Source: Batkoa obscura (taxonomy: Eukaryota; Entomophthoromycota; Entomophthoromycetes; Entomophthorales; Batkoaceae). From it: DNA of 64,000 nt. A program made the translations under genes and the position numbers. The stretch covers positions 177,134-241,133 of the forward strand of contig JASVEC010000052.1 of assembly GCA_030770535.1 (NCBI GenBank), read 5' to 3'. This document shows positions 11,764 through 22,510 of the stretch, piece by piece; the stretch's first letter is position 1; each line of letters starts with the position of its first letter. The notes under the pieces were generated by a model. That model did no database searches. It saw only the letters and a program-made list of their open reading frames with translations, and was not told the origin of the DNA.

Positions 11764-13064
11764 TCAAACTTTGATGCCTATAAGTTTTAACACCATATTA
11801 CCAAATATATCACCAATGCTTCTAATTTTTGAGTTTAGAACATACTTCAATTATTTTTAATAAAAATTTTGGAGCTAACCCTTTTAACGTTTTTAGGGAT
11901 ATTTTAGATATAATATCATAGCTTATATGGAATAATTTATTAAATCCGTAAAGTAACTACGAGTTTCACTTATAATGGTAGTTGTTTTGGTTTATTTAAA
12001 TTCAGGCAATCTTTTTGACCCTTATTTTTTAAAAAGGATATTTTATGTTGGCTATACATTGTTGTGTATATATTGTATTTTTTATAGTACATAATGATTA
12101 TCAAAATACCCAAAAGCAATAAATATTTTTTGTTGAATAATCATTTAATAATTATGGTTGATTGAAATCAGTGAAATAAGTTACTACCATTAGCATTTGA
12201 TTTTTAAATTAGAGTGAATAGTTATTTAAAAGTAATATGGGAATGTATTTTATAACTTCTATTTTATTTGATTATTGGAGATTTAAGATATACAAAAACA
12301 ATTACCATTACACTAAAGTTAAATACTTTTTCATTTATGCTATATATTTGTTTTTATCAAATTAAGATTATAGAGAAGGTAAGAAATAATGCACTAAGTA
12401 TCTATTTTAAATTATTTAGCGTGACGGTGAACAAGCTAAGTAGGAGATTACATGAATTTTGCTAAAAAATTCATCTCCTTCTAATAAAGCAAGTCTGTTA
12501 AGAAATAAGAAATAAAATTAAAAACTGTTGTGGTGAAATTCCATAGCAATATTTGTATTATAGTAAACTGTCTAGGTTAAAATCTATATTAAATTTCACT
12601 TTAAAATGATGGTACTATGGTACTGTTAGAGTTGACATTAGGCTTGATGCTCAATGCTGTAAAAATTGGTCCTTTGTTATAAAAATTAAAAAATTACTCA
12701 TATAAACTGCTCCCTCCATAAGCTGGATTTCTTGATTGATCTATCTTTTTCATTAAATTGTATTAAAAAATCCTTTTATGTTTAGAAATATTAACCTAAA
12801 TAACAAGTAAAATGTAATATATCTCTAAGTGATTGATTCATTTTAAATGATGGTATCTTTCTACAATGTCTACTACATTTTATTTTCATTAGGATCAATC
12901 TATATTAGACTACGCTAAAACTATAATAATGATTATTATTAAGCAACAAAATACGCTGAATCAATATTATTAATTATTAACTATTAAAATTTTTAAATGA
13001 TAGCAGAGATCAAAAACAAAGTAAAATACATTGTTCAAATTTAATTAGGTATTAAACATTAACA
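11764..13064. other. Intergenic between LPMO copies 3 and 4
   Basis: About 1.3 kb. The first 350 bp resemble the DNA upstream of copy 4 (for example TTTTTGACCCTTATTTTTTA near 12011 against TTTTTACCCCTTATTTTTTT near 14213). The rest is featureless apart from a short hairpin near 12448-12480 (GGAGATTACATGAATTTTGC / AAAAATTCATCTCC). Confidence 0.45.
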
Positions 13065-13811
13065 TTAAGGAATTGAAATAGTGTTGCGAGAATTGAATTT
13101 TTCTAATTGTGGACCAGCAATCGAAAATTCTTCAAAAACAGGATAACCTGGTAGATTGGCAACTAACATTTCTTTACCAGTTAATTTACCACCCGATGTG
13201 CCACCAGTAATTTCAATGTCAATACAGTTCATATACCATTCTCTATTACCAACAGCATTTATCCATCCCCAAACTAAAGTAGCGTTTTTGCTTGGTGGAA
13301 TGTTACCTGGTAGTGGAATGCTATAATTCACGCTGTCGATGATACAATTGGTGAACACATCCTTCAACACCACAAACTTTTTGTCATCATAGCTTAATGC
13401 AAACTGGCAGTGCCCACCATTATGTTTGGCACTTCCAGTTAACGCTACTGCAATTGAGCTACCAGCCTGATAGCTTGCTTGTACAGGACCTTTTGCATGA
13501 CCTTTACATGGAAAAGGATAAGTAAATCCAGCCTAAACAAATTAAAATATGATTAACATCCTGATCATTTAATATTAAAGAATTTTTAAAGCTACATCTA
13601 TTTTTCTATCATAGTGAATTTGATATTAAGTTCATATGTTGAAGAAGTCGATACTCACCTTACTACCTAACGGATTCAAGCCATCATAATCAACATTATT
13701 GGTTTGTTGATAATATGGAGAAAACTTTGACCTACGATGATATGGAGTAACAAATTCCATATGTGCTAATAAAGAGGCAGTAAAGGTAAAGAAAAGAAAT
13801 CGGAATATCAT
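13065..13811 (-). CDS. Secreted LPMO-like copper protein, copy 4
   Basis: Exons 13659-13811 and 13065-13532, the same sizes as the sisters, 206 residues. The signal peptide MIFRFLFFTFTASLLA is followed by HMEFVTPYHRRS. The second brace His is in AKHNGGHCQ. It is the most diverged copy at the DNA level within exon 2: most codons differ at the third base while the protein stays close (SVNYSIPLPGN against SLKYNIPLPSN). That pattern indicates long constraint on the protein and less recent exchange with the other three. The intron donor is GTGAGT and the intron is not alike to those of copies 2 and 3. Role as for copy 1. Confidence 0.84.
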
Positions 13812-13936
13812 AGTGATAAATAGTTTGTTTTTTCATTTAAATTATTTCTTACTATTTATACCTTTTAAAATGAGATGTATATTTTATTAGCTATTTTTCT
13901 TATTATTTGGTATTAATGTATAATGGCCAGAGCAGT

Positions 13937-13952
13937 ATAATGTGATATATCA
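13937..13952 (-). promoter_or_regulatory. Shared LPMO upstream motif, copy 4
   Basis: On the gene strand TGATATATCACATTAT, about 125 bp before the ATG, identical to the motif of copy 2. The block TTTAGCAATATGGGGTT lies a little upstream. Confidence 0.5.
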
Positions 13953-14933
13953 CCAAACTTTGATGTTTATATACTTTTAACCCCATATTGCTAAATATAT
14001 TCCTAAATAGATTGCCTTTTTGAGTTTAAATCCTATTTTCTAGTATTTTTCTTAATAAAACATCTGGATGTTATCCTGTTTAATATTCTAAGAAATCTTA
14101 TTACCGATAACATGATAATTTATATAAATTAATTTTTAATTCCAAAAGTAGCTCTACAGGCTTTGTTTATTGTTATAGCGATTGATTTTGATTGATTGTA
14201 AACCCAATAATCTTTTTACCCCTTATTTTTTTAAAAAGGGTATTTTATTATAGTCTATAATTCAATAACTGCTTATGTACTATACTTTTAAAAACTAGAA
14301 AGTATTAAACTATGCTTAGGTTTATATAAGAATCGAAGTTCATAAAAAGGATAACTTATCAATAGTATTTAGCAAAAATGTAATCCACTTTTTAAAAAAT
14401 TGTAGCATTGTTATAGTCGTCATAAATTGAAAATGAGTTAATTATTTAAAACTAATGACCATTGTATGAATCATATTATGGCTCACACTTTAAAATCCAA
14501 TATGTGTACAGATAGTTAGCATTATACTAAATATGGGCATTTTGTTTTATTTGTATCGTATACTAATATTATCAACCTAAAATATAAAACTACTTATAAA
14601 TATGTATTTAAGGTGTTATAAGTTGTTTTTATTGCAAAAAGGGAAACTACTTCATATTAGCTCTATATTCAGATATATGGTAAATAACAAATAGCCATAG
14701 TTTAAATAATAAGCTGATAATACAAAAAATATTGATTATGAAAACTTACCACTCCTCTATCAAAAATTATACAAAAAAATTAAGTAATAGTTTCATGTTG
14801 GAAAATAATAAGGTAGCATTTAAAGTAAAACACAATATTAGCTGGGTACCTGGTATGATAACGTTGGCTTTAGAACGGCATGAAGTTACATATAGATTTA
14901 TGATTAGAGCCAATACTGTAGCTATAGTTGAAA

Positions 14934-15038
14934 TTAAAGTTAGAGTTAGAGTTAACATTAACGTTAGTATTATGCCTAAAGTTATGGCCAAAGTTAGGGT
15001 TGAAATAGAATTAGGATTAGGATTAGGATTATTTTTAT
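14934..15038 (+). repeat. Degenerate telomere-like hexamer repeat
   Basis: About 100 bp keep a six-base step: AAAGTT AGAGTT AGAGTT, AACATT AACGTT AGTATT, later AAAGTT AGGGTT, ending in three TTAGGA units. The units are one or two changes from TTAGGG, the usual fungal telomere repeat. The six-base period also keeps one frame open for over 100 codons on the plus strand, but the resulting peptide (VRVRVNINV, GLGLGL) is low complexity and not a believable gene. Confidence 0.55.
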
Positions 15039-15366
15039 TACAAGGGATTTATTCCGGCCATCTTTAAATTAAATAATAATACAGCTTTTTCTATTCCATC
15101 TTATGTTATATAGCTAACTATCCTGTTACCTGTTATGATAGAAGGATAGTCACTTTGAAAGACCTAATTTAAGTAAATTTCATTAGACATCTACAAAAAA
15201 CCTCATCAATTTTGATTTATGTGATCGACTAGAACTAACAAATAACTTTCATTATCATTGAACAATAATATAGCAAAATATTATTTTTCGTATATTTTTA
15301 ACAAGCTTTACATTTTCAATATTGTTTATATTTTCATATAGTTAGAAAATTTTAATTAAAATTTTT

Positions 15367-15428
15367 TTAAAATGTTAAGCACTATTTAAGCGGAAAGATT
15401 GTTAGTAAGATTCTTAAAAAAATACACC
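15367..15428. mobile_element. GGGGATGT MITE, right half only
   Basis: AAAATGTTAAGCACTATTTAAGCGG, then AGATTGTTAGTAAGATTCTTAAA and AATACACCAC match the right half of intact copies; the left half is not recognisable. Confidence 0.5.
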
Positions 15429-16008
15429 ACTGTATAAACTTTTTTTTAGTATACTAAATCAATGATATTTTAAATACAGTAGCATTGATATATATAATAG
15501 AGTCCATTCAAAATAACTAATGAAATTTATTATTGGATTTAAAAGCCATCTAATATTTAAAGCACGAGGGTTTCATAATAGTAATTCTTGTTATTTACTT
15601 TTATTATTTTCAAAATAAAGGTTCTTACAATCTCATTTTATAAGGTTTTATTATACTAATTAAGTTTTTATTTATTAAAAAGCTATTGTTAATAACCCAC
15701 TGCTCTGAGATAAAGAAGTAAGAAGTTTAGAACTCCCCAATTTTATATTAAATGTATTATCCTTGAAAAATCTCATAAAAGAGATTTTGGGATAGGTTTT
15801 ACCAAGCTTCTTTATCAATATAATTTAATATACAAACATATGGTTTTAAGCTGTTCCAGTTGTATTAGATTATTATCTCAACAAATTATTATCACTATGA
15901 TTGTTAAGGGAGAACTATTTGTTAGAAAATCAAGGGATAAATATTACATCATTCAAATGTATAAATACTCAACTTTAGCTATTCTTTTTATTGATAAGAA
16001 AACTTAAA

Positions 16009-17307
16009 ATGAATAAAGTACTTATTGTAGGATCAGGAAATTGGTAATAAATATCACTAATGTTATTAGAAATTAATTATAATTAATTACTATCATACAT
16101 AAAGGGGCTCAACTACAGCTAAAATTATAGGAAACAACGCATTAAAGCTTAATAATGTTGAAAATGAAGTTCGTATGTGGGTGTTTGAAGAAATGGTAGA
16201 TGGGAAAAAGTTGACTGAAATTATTAATACTCAGAATGAAAATGTTAAGTAAGTTTATTATTATAACAAGTAGTATTTATTTATTTTATAAAGATATTTA
16301 CCTGGAATCAAACTTCCAAAAAATGTCGTGGCCTACCCTAATCTTGAAGAAGCTGTTGTAGGATGTAATGTTTTAGTGTTTGTTACACCTCATCAAGTAA
16401 GTAATAATTCGAATTTTGTTCCATTATTTAACCGGTTAGTTTATTGAAAGTATATGTGAGCAAATAAAAGGAAAATTACCAAAAGATTGTAAAGCAATTT
16501 CTTTAGTAAAGGTAAATATATTCGAATTAGCCTTGGATATACTAATATAATTAAAGGGAGTACATGTAGATTCCAAAGGTATTACTTTGATTTCAAACTA
16601 TATTAGTAAGGAGCTGGGCATTGAGGTTAGTACCTTATCTGGAGCAAATATAGCTGATGAAATCGCCATAGAAAGGTTCAGTGAAACAACTATTGGATAT
16701 GTAAATGAACAAGATGGAAAGTTTTATTTTGATTTGTTTAATACTCCTTACTTTAGAGTGAGTATTGTGCCAGATGTCCATGGGGTAGAAATGTGTGGTG
16801 CATTGAAAAATATTGTTGCTATTGCTGCAGGAATCATTGATGGGATGGAATTAGGACCTAATACTAAAGCAGCTATTATACGTATTGGTTTGATGGAAAT
16901 GAAAAAATTTGCACAAGTATACCTTGAAGGTGTTAAAGAAAATACCTTTTTTGAAAGTTCTGGGGTCGGTGATCTTATTACCACCTGTTATGGTGGCCGT
17001 AACCGAAAAGTTGCTGAAGCTCATGTTAGAACTGGAAAGGTACTTTGATTTTATTTAAAAGCACAATTATTAAATTATTAGAGTTTTGAAGAGCTTGAAA
17101 AAGAATTGTTAAATGGACAAAAATTACAAGGAACTATCACTTCTAAAGAAGTCAACCAGTTCCTATCTGCTAGAAACCAGGAAGATGAGTAAATTTATTT
17201 AAATCTTGTAGATTATAACTAACTTTCATAGGTTCCCACTCTTCACTAAAGTTTATAGAATTTGCTATAAGGGCTTACCACCTTCGGAAATCGTAGAAGG
17301 TCTATAA
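16009..17307 (+). CDS. GPD1: NAD-dependent glycerol-3-phosphate dehydrogenase, cytosolic-type copy
   Basis: Seven exons give about 335 residues. It reduces dihydroxyacetone phosphate to glycerol-3-phosphate with NADH, feeding glycerol and lipid synthesis and redox balance. The N-terminus holds the Rossmann loop [15 protein letters not shown]; the middle has VFVTPHQF; the catalytic region has [12 protein letters not shown] with the conserved Lys, then [16 protein letters not shown], and the substrate loop [15 protein letters not shown]. Introns interrupt after GNW, NVK, PHQ, LVK, TGK and before FPLF; three acceptors read AAG rather than TAG. It ends ...PPSEIVEGL, without the C-terminal extension of the paralogue at 19143. 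Start is the first ATG, which opens straight into the NAD-binding strand, so no targeting peptide is expected. Confidence 0.93.
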
Positions 17308-17743
17308 GCAAACTGATTATCGTTTGATGAAAATGTTTAGCAGATAACTGAAACTAAATTTCAAAGCTTTTCTTCAATAAAGCTGTGTTGGCCAAATATT
17401 ATTCTTTTAAAATGATACCAGTCATCATAATTATCAAGTTATGAATTAGAACGTACGATAAATTAACTATTTTGTGTTGCTATTTAAGAATTAAAAAAAT
17501 CATATTGTCTTTTGTAATAAATTAGATTCTAAATCAAGTGTAGAAGCTGTAGCATCTAAAACCATTGCTTTAATTATCATTATTATCTCATGAAAACACA
17601 TACCTTAAGCAAATAATTAAAATGTAATTATCATGTGTTAATATTAGACAATAATGATTAAAAGTTAATAATTTGAATTAATTCATGTTGTTAAGATCCA
17701 ATAAACTTTGATTTTAATACTCTATAATTTCTAAATGAAACAA
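17308..17743. other. Convergent 3' spacer
   Basis: A 436-bp AT-rich gap between the 3' ends of GPD (plus strand) and BCP1 (minus strand). Nothing else recognised. Confidence 0.5.
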
Positions 17744-18772
17744 TTATTGAGGGGTAGGGATAGCCTCGGTTAAAGCTTGAAGTATTTGATGGTATTTGGA
17801 ACTATGGAATAAAAAGAATTTACGTCCAGGTAAAACACCAAACTCAGAGAACGCTCTTTTAGAGTCTGGTACAGCACTATTATGATACTCTAACACTTGC
17901 TCGAATTCTGCAAATTTTGAAACAATTTCATCTTCTAAATTGATATAAAACGCTCCTGCACTTGGCTATTTTATTTAATTAGAAAACTCTCTCATTTATA
18001 TACTTATTACCTGATTACGGCGCTTCTTTCTATCTTGGTCATCTTTGCCTCCTTCCCCGGTTTCTTGGGATTCAACTTCTTTATAAGTTTTAGATAAAAG
18101 TAAAATATACTCAAAGTTATATGGCTCTTTCTAAGTCAAGATTAGTCTAACTTCTTTTAAATAAACTAACCTTACATCTTGAATGGCCCATTCTATTTCT
18201 TCCCCTAGCATTTTGTACATTGGTGGGGCAATTTGAACAGGCATATTAATTAGTCGTTCATTTAATAAAAGCCCTAAATGTCTGGTTGAGCCTGGAGCTA
18301 ATAATGCTTGTAATAAATTGTAAAGTGGTTGGTTATTTCTAGAGCTTGAAAGTATATAGTCTCTTATTTGAGTAATACTATTTTTGGACTGAAAAAATTA
18401 ATAAATAAATAAAGGATCAAGATAAATACCTCATGGACATTCATATTAAGAATAGTAAAAATAGCTAAAGCATCGTCTTCCTCTACCGCCTTAATGGTAG
18501 TTCCAATAAGAGGCTGGCTAATAATGAGATCAGCAAGATCACTTGTATCTATTCTATCTTTGCCAAAATAATTTGTCATAAAGTTTTTGATATTATGGAA
18601 ATCAATTTCTTTTGGATCGAAGAAATCAAACTCTACATTGATTTCCGACTTGAAAATATTAAACTCAAAGAATACTGATACTTAAATATGTTACTTCACT
18701 CATTTCTCCCATATCATCTGAGTCATTTCTAAGCTCCTCGTGGTGTTCAGCCGCAGCACTTCTTTTACTCAT
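17744..18772 (-). CDS. BCP1: Bcp1/BCCIP family protein
   Basis: Five exons, about 280 residues. The order of motifs matches Bcp1/BCCIP: acidic start (RNDSDDMGEMSE), then SEINVEFDFFDPKEIDFHNI, then IDTSDLADLIISQPLIGTTI with the acidic EEDDALAIFTILNMN, a mid part with NERLINMPVQIAPPMYKML, and the C-terminal FGVLPGRKFFLFHSSKYHQI. In yeast Bcp1 is a nuclear chaperone for ribosomal protein Rpl23 and helps export the kinase Mss4; in animals BCCIP also binds BRCA2 and p21. A ribosome-assembly role is the likely ancestral one. It sits alone between the two GPD genes, on the minus strand, upstream in orientation of neither, so no operon-like logic is implied. Confidence 0.9.
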
Positions 18773-19142
18773 TTTAAATAAGAAATTATTTTTAAACTTT
18801 TAACTGCAAATTTTAAATTTGAAGAATACCAATTTTTTTCCTATCAAAATGATATGATTGAAATATTACCAAATAAAAAATTTTTAAATAACATGTAGTA
18901 CTTGGGTTATTAATAATATATAAAACCTTCTGTATCATCTCATTTTTCAAGTTGCAAATACTTTAAAGTATTGTTGTATAAAAATCATAAATGTAACAAA
19001 ATTAAAACAAAAACATAATCATAAGTATGTTAATTAGTTATCTATTTAATTTTAACTTGAGAATAACTTTACAGTTTAAACTTCGGGAGACATAAGTCAT
19101 TTATCATAAATCGAGCTATATAATTAAAGGTATATAAACAAA
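18773..19142. other. Intergenic, BCP1 promoter and GPD 3' end
   Basis: A 370-bp AT-rich gap. No distinct signals recognised. Confidence 0.45.
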
Positions 19143-20517
19143 TTATAGACGAGATTTTTGTAAATCACTTCCTTGAGAACGGTTGTTGAACTTAAATTCT
19201 ATATCTTTTGTGATATTAGATGCATCGAGTCCTTCATAACAAACTTGATATACACGAGTGAATAGAGGGAAGTCTTCAGTCATATTTCTGGCAGTTAAGA
19301 ATTCATTTACTTCTTTAGCTGTAATAGTACCTTGAAGTTTTTGACCATTTAAAAGCTCTTTTTCGAGTTGTTCAAATGGCTATAAAATTATTAATAATTG
19401 CTATTAAAAGTAATAACTGAACTTACTTTTCCAGTTACTACATGTGCTTCAGCAACTTTACGATTTCTACCTCCAAAACATGTAGTGGTTAAATCAGCAG
19501 TTCCACAACTTTCAAAAAATGTTGTGATTTTTACACCTTTTAAGAAAGTTTCTCCAAATTTAATCATTTCCATTAAACCAATCCGAATAATTGCGGCTTT
19601 AGTGTTGTTACCTAATTTCAAACCATCAACAATACCTGCAGCAATAGCAACAATATTCTTTAAGGCACCACACATCTCTACACCACGTACATCTTCAACA
19701 ATGTTTACATGGAAGTAGTCAGTATGGAATAACTCTTTAAACATTTCACCATCTTGTCTGTTATGATACCCTATGGTTGTCTCACAAAACTTTTCTTCAG
19801 CTACCTCATTTGAGATATTTGCCCCAGAAAGGGTACTGACTTGAATACCTAAATTGTTACCAATAAGCTCTGAAATCAACTCAATTTTTGTGGAAGAAAC
19901 ATTGACACCCTAAAAATATTAGAATTTAATTATAAATTAAATGATAAAAGTACCTTGATTAATGAAATAGCTTTGCAGTTTGGAGCAAGGTTTCCTTTAA
20001 GTTGTTTGCAGATATTTCCAATAAACTATAGTTTGGTTAAAATTTAAAAAATTTAAAAAATTTAAAAATAAAAGTATTTACTTGATGTGGAACGACAAAA
20101 ACTAAAGTGGTGGCTAATTTAGCAGCATCTAAAAGATTTGGTACAGCGATAATATTTGATGGGAGTTTAATACCAGGAAGATATCTATGAAAGATGAATA
20201 TGAATAAAATTTGAAGAGAGCAATTGCCTTACTTTACGTTTTCGTGCTCTGTGTTAATGATATCAGTAAGTTTACGTCCATCGATATTCTCTTCATATAC
20301 CCACATATTGACATCTTTGTCAAATTTTGGGCTATTTTGGACATTCTCTCCAATAATTTTGGCAATTGCAGATCCCCTGATAACGATATTTAATAAAAGG
20401 TTAAGATGAAGATTAAAGTACTTACCAATTACCAGATCCAACGATACAGACTTTTTCGTTATACATTCTTTTATTTATTTTGATTAGTGATAAATTTCTT
20501 AATAATTGATGCTTCAT
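19143..20517 (-). CDS. GPD1: NAD-dependent glycerol-3-phosphate dehydrogenase with C-terminal SRL
   Basis: Six exons, about 375 residues if the ATG at 20517 is used, 17 fewer from the ATG at 20464-20466 ([16 protein letters not shown]). All key parts are present: [31 protein letters not shown] with the catalytic Lys, [16 protein letters not shown] and [15 protein letters not shown]. Five introns sit at the same sites as in the paralogue at 16009; the sixth (before FPLF) is absent. The protein runs about 18 residues beyond the paralogue and ends QKSRL, an SKL-type peroxisomal signal. The optional N-terminal extension [17 protein letters not shown] is basic and could be a second targeting peptide or untranslated leader. 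The likely role is glycerol-3-phosphate synthesis partly in peroxisomes, which is inference from the tail. Confidence 0.92.
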
Positions 20518-21602
20518 TGAGCTTGAAATGGTCTTTATATATCAGATAACTTTAAGAATAAGGTACAACAACTTCAGGAAACATGAATACCCAACTTTAG
20601 CTAATCTATTTTTATCCCTTAAGCAACTTTATACTTAATTTGGAAATTTTGATGCATAATGAGCTCAGGTTTATATTACCATTACCTACCCACTATTAAA
20701 GGATTTAATTACCACTCGTTTTTGATTGGTGAAAAAATAAGGGATCTTTTTCCGAACTTCGAAATTTTAAGGTTTAAGCTTCCATTTCGGACAATAGAAC
20801 AGAACCAATCAATAGCAAATTATAGTGAATTGATAAAATAATAACTATTACTAATATTTATTAATAAAATAGTTCAAAAGTATACTTTTTTACTTACTAA
20901 TTCCATATACACATACATTGATTAGTTTGTATATTGCATTATAATTAATTGACAAGTCTATTGAAAGTTGTTTTTTTCTAATATTTTTGCTATGAATAAT
21001 AAAATTTTAAATGAAGAACATAAAATATTAACTTTATTTTCAGATATTTTGGCCAAATATCCGGAGATTTGTCTGATCATAATAAAACCCTATAGTAGAA
21101 AGCATTTCATAATATTTAACCTTCGCACCTTGCGAATTGGCTAATGTGTTAGATAACATCCCTTTTAAACGATCCTTAAATTCCTAAAGCCTACTTTTCT
21201 TATTAATCCCAAATGGACACTATAATATAAAAAACAGGTTTAAATTTAAGGAAGTCGAATCTAATAGCCATTTGCTTTTAATTTTAACTCATCGTTTATT
21301 CTTTCAAGTATGACCTGTTTTAAGCGAAGTATATTAAAATTAGTGGATAAATCTAATATATTATGATTTAATCATTAGACAAGTTAATTTTTTTAACTTT
21401 CAAGAGAATTGATATTTATTTATAACAGTATTAAAAATATGATATAATCAATATAGATAACTGCCAAATAACAATGCTATAAAGCGTTAATTGAGATAAC
21501 AAGAGTTTGAAAATACATTTCATAGTAACAGTACTTTTCTGTCTATAAATTACCAAACACATAGTATCACTTCTAATAAAGCATAGTAAAAAATATAGTA
21601 TA

Positions 21603-21705
21603 TGGGAATGTATTTTTGTATTTAAGAATTTTACTAAGAATTTTTCCACTCAAATAGCGCTTGAAAGGTGGAAAAAGTAATGAAGTAAAAAAAAACATCC
21701 TCATA
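21603..21705. mobile_element. GGGGATGT MITE
   Basis: Runs TATGGGAATGTATTTTTG to AAAACATCCTCATA, with the internal inverted pair TTTTTCCAC / GTGGAAAAA around AATAGCGCTT. TA at both ends fits a TA target duplication. Confidence 0.8.
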
Positions 21706-21914
21706 TACTTATAATATTCAACCTTGTCACAATGCGTTCAATTATCATATGTATTTAGTTATATTTTTATTATTCAATACTAGCCAAAATAAGTAAAACA
21801 CCCTTGGAATGACTATAATAAGAATAACTCACTTTTAGTTTAATTCATACTTTCGGTATTAAAAGCCTAAGGATACGTTTTATATTTTATGTTTGATGCA
21901 ATTGTTAATCCTAT

Positions 21915-22014
21915 ATGGAGATGTATTTTTTCGTTTAAGAATTTTACTAACACTTTTTCCTCTTAAATAGTGTTTGAAAAATGGAAAAAGTAATGAAACC
22001 AAAAAAACACCCTA
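21915..22014. mobile_element. GGGGATGT MITE
   Basis: Same family and orientation as the copy 310 bp to the left: ATGGAGATGTATTTTTTCG to AAAAAAACACCCTA, internal TTTTTCCTC / ATGGAAAAAG. Confidence 0.75.
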
Positions 22015-22510
22015 ATCTGTTATTTAATAAACTGAAAAATGACTTAATAAAAATCAGTTAAAATTGTTTATTAGTTTTAATTGTAGATAGGCAGAGTCAA
22101 GTCAGTTAAACTCATTTTATGAGTAGTTACAGCCTTAGAGAAATAACAATTTTGCTAAAGTCTAGAACTAAAAGTAAAATCAAATTTATCTTGTTTTATG
22201 TTTCGATTTAAACTCAGCACTTCATTTATGTTCATTTGAACAGATAAGATGTGATGATAAACTGGGGAACCTACCCAGTTTAGTCGTAAGCCTTGTAAGA
22301 TTCCAAATACTATAAGCGATTTGTACAAGTCCACCAGCTTGTCATAGCTATCATTTTACTTAAATAAACTTATATGAAATATTGAATTTTGTGAAGGCTA
22401 AAGGAGAATATTAAAATAAAATATCTTTAGATTAAATTTTATATTTGATTTTATTTATGACTAAAAGCATTCAAGTGTTAAAGTAATATAATTAAAGGGG
22501 CTCAATTATT

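Larger units (their letters stand above)
13953..16008. other. Intergenic with telomere-like hexamers and a MITE fragment
   Basis: About 2 kb without a gene I trust. The left 300 bp are homologous to the upstream DNA of LPMO copy 3. The middle carries the hexameric stretch at 14934-15038, the right part a half MITE at 15367-15428. Confidence 0.45.
20518..22510. other. Intergenic with two MITE copies
   Basis: About 2 kb between GPD and the importin gene. It holds MITEs at 21603-21705 and 21915-22014. A 60-codon frame at 20659-20841 is open but has no family resemblance or intron signals. Confidence 0.5.

Noticed and set aside
12268-12465. 65-codon plus-strand frame
   Set aside because: Same reasons; lies in featureless AT-rich DNA.
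14732-15067. 111-codon plus-strand frame
   Set aside because: Kept open only by the hexamer repeat; the peptide is low complexity.
20659-20841. 60-codon frame upstream of the GPD paralogue
   Set aside because: Compact and hydrophilic, but no relative I know and no flanking exon.
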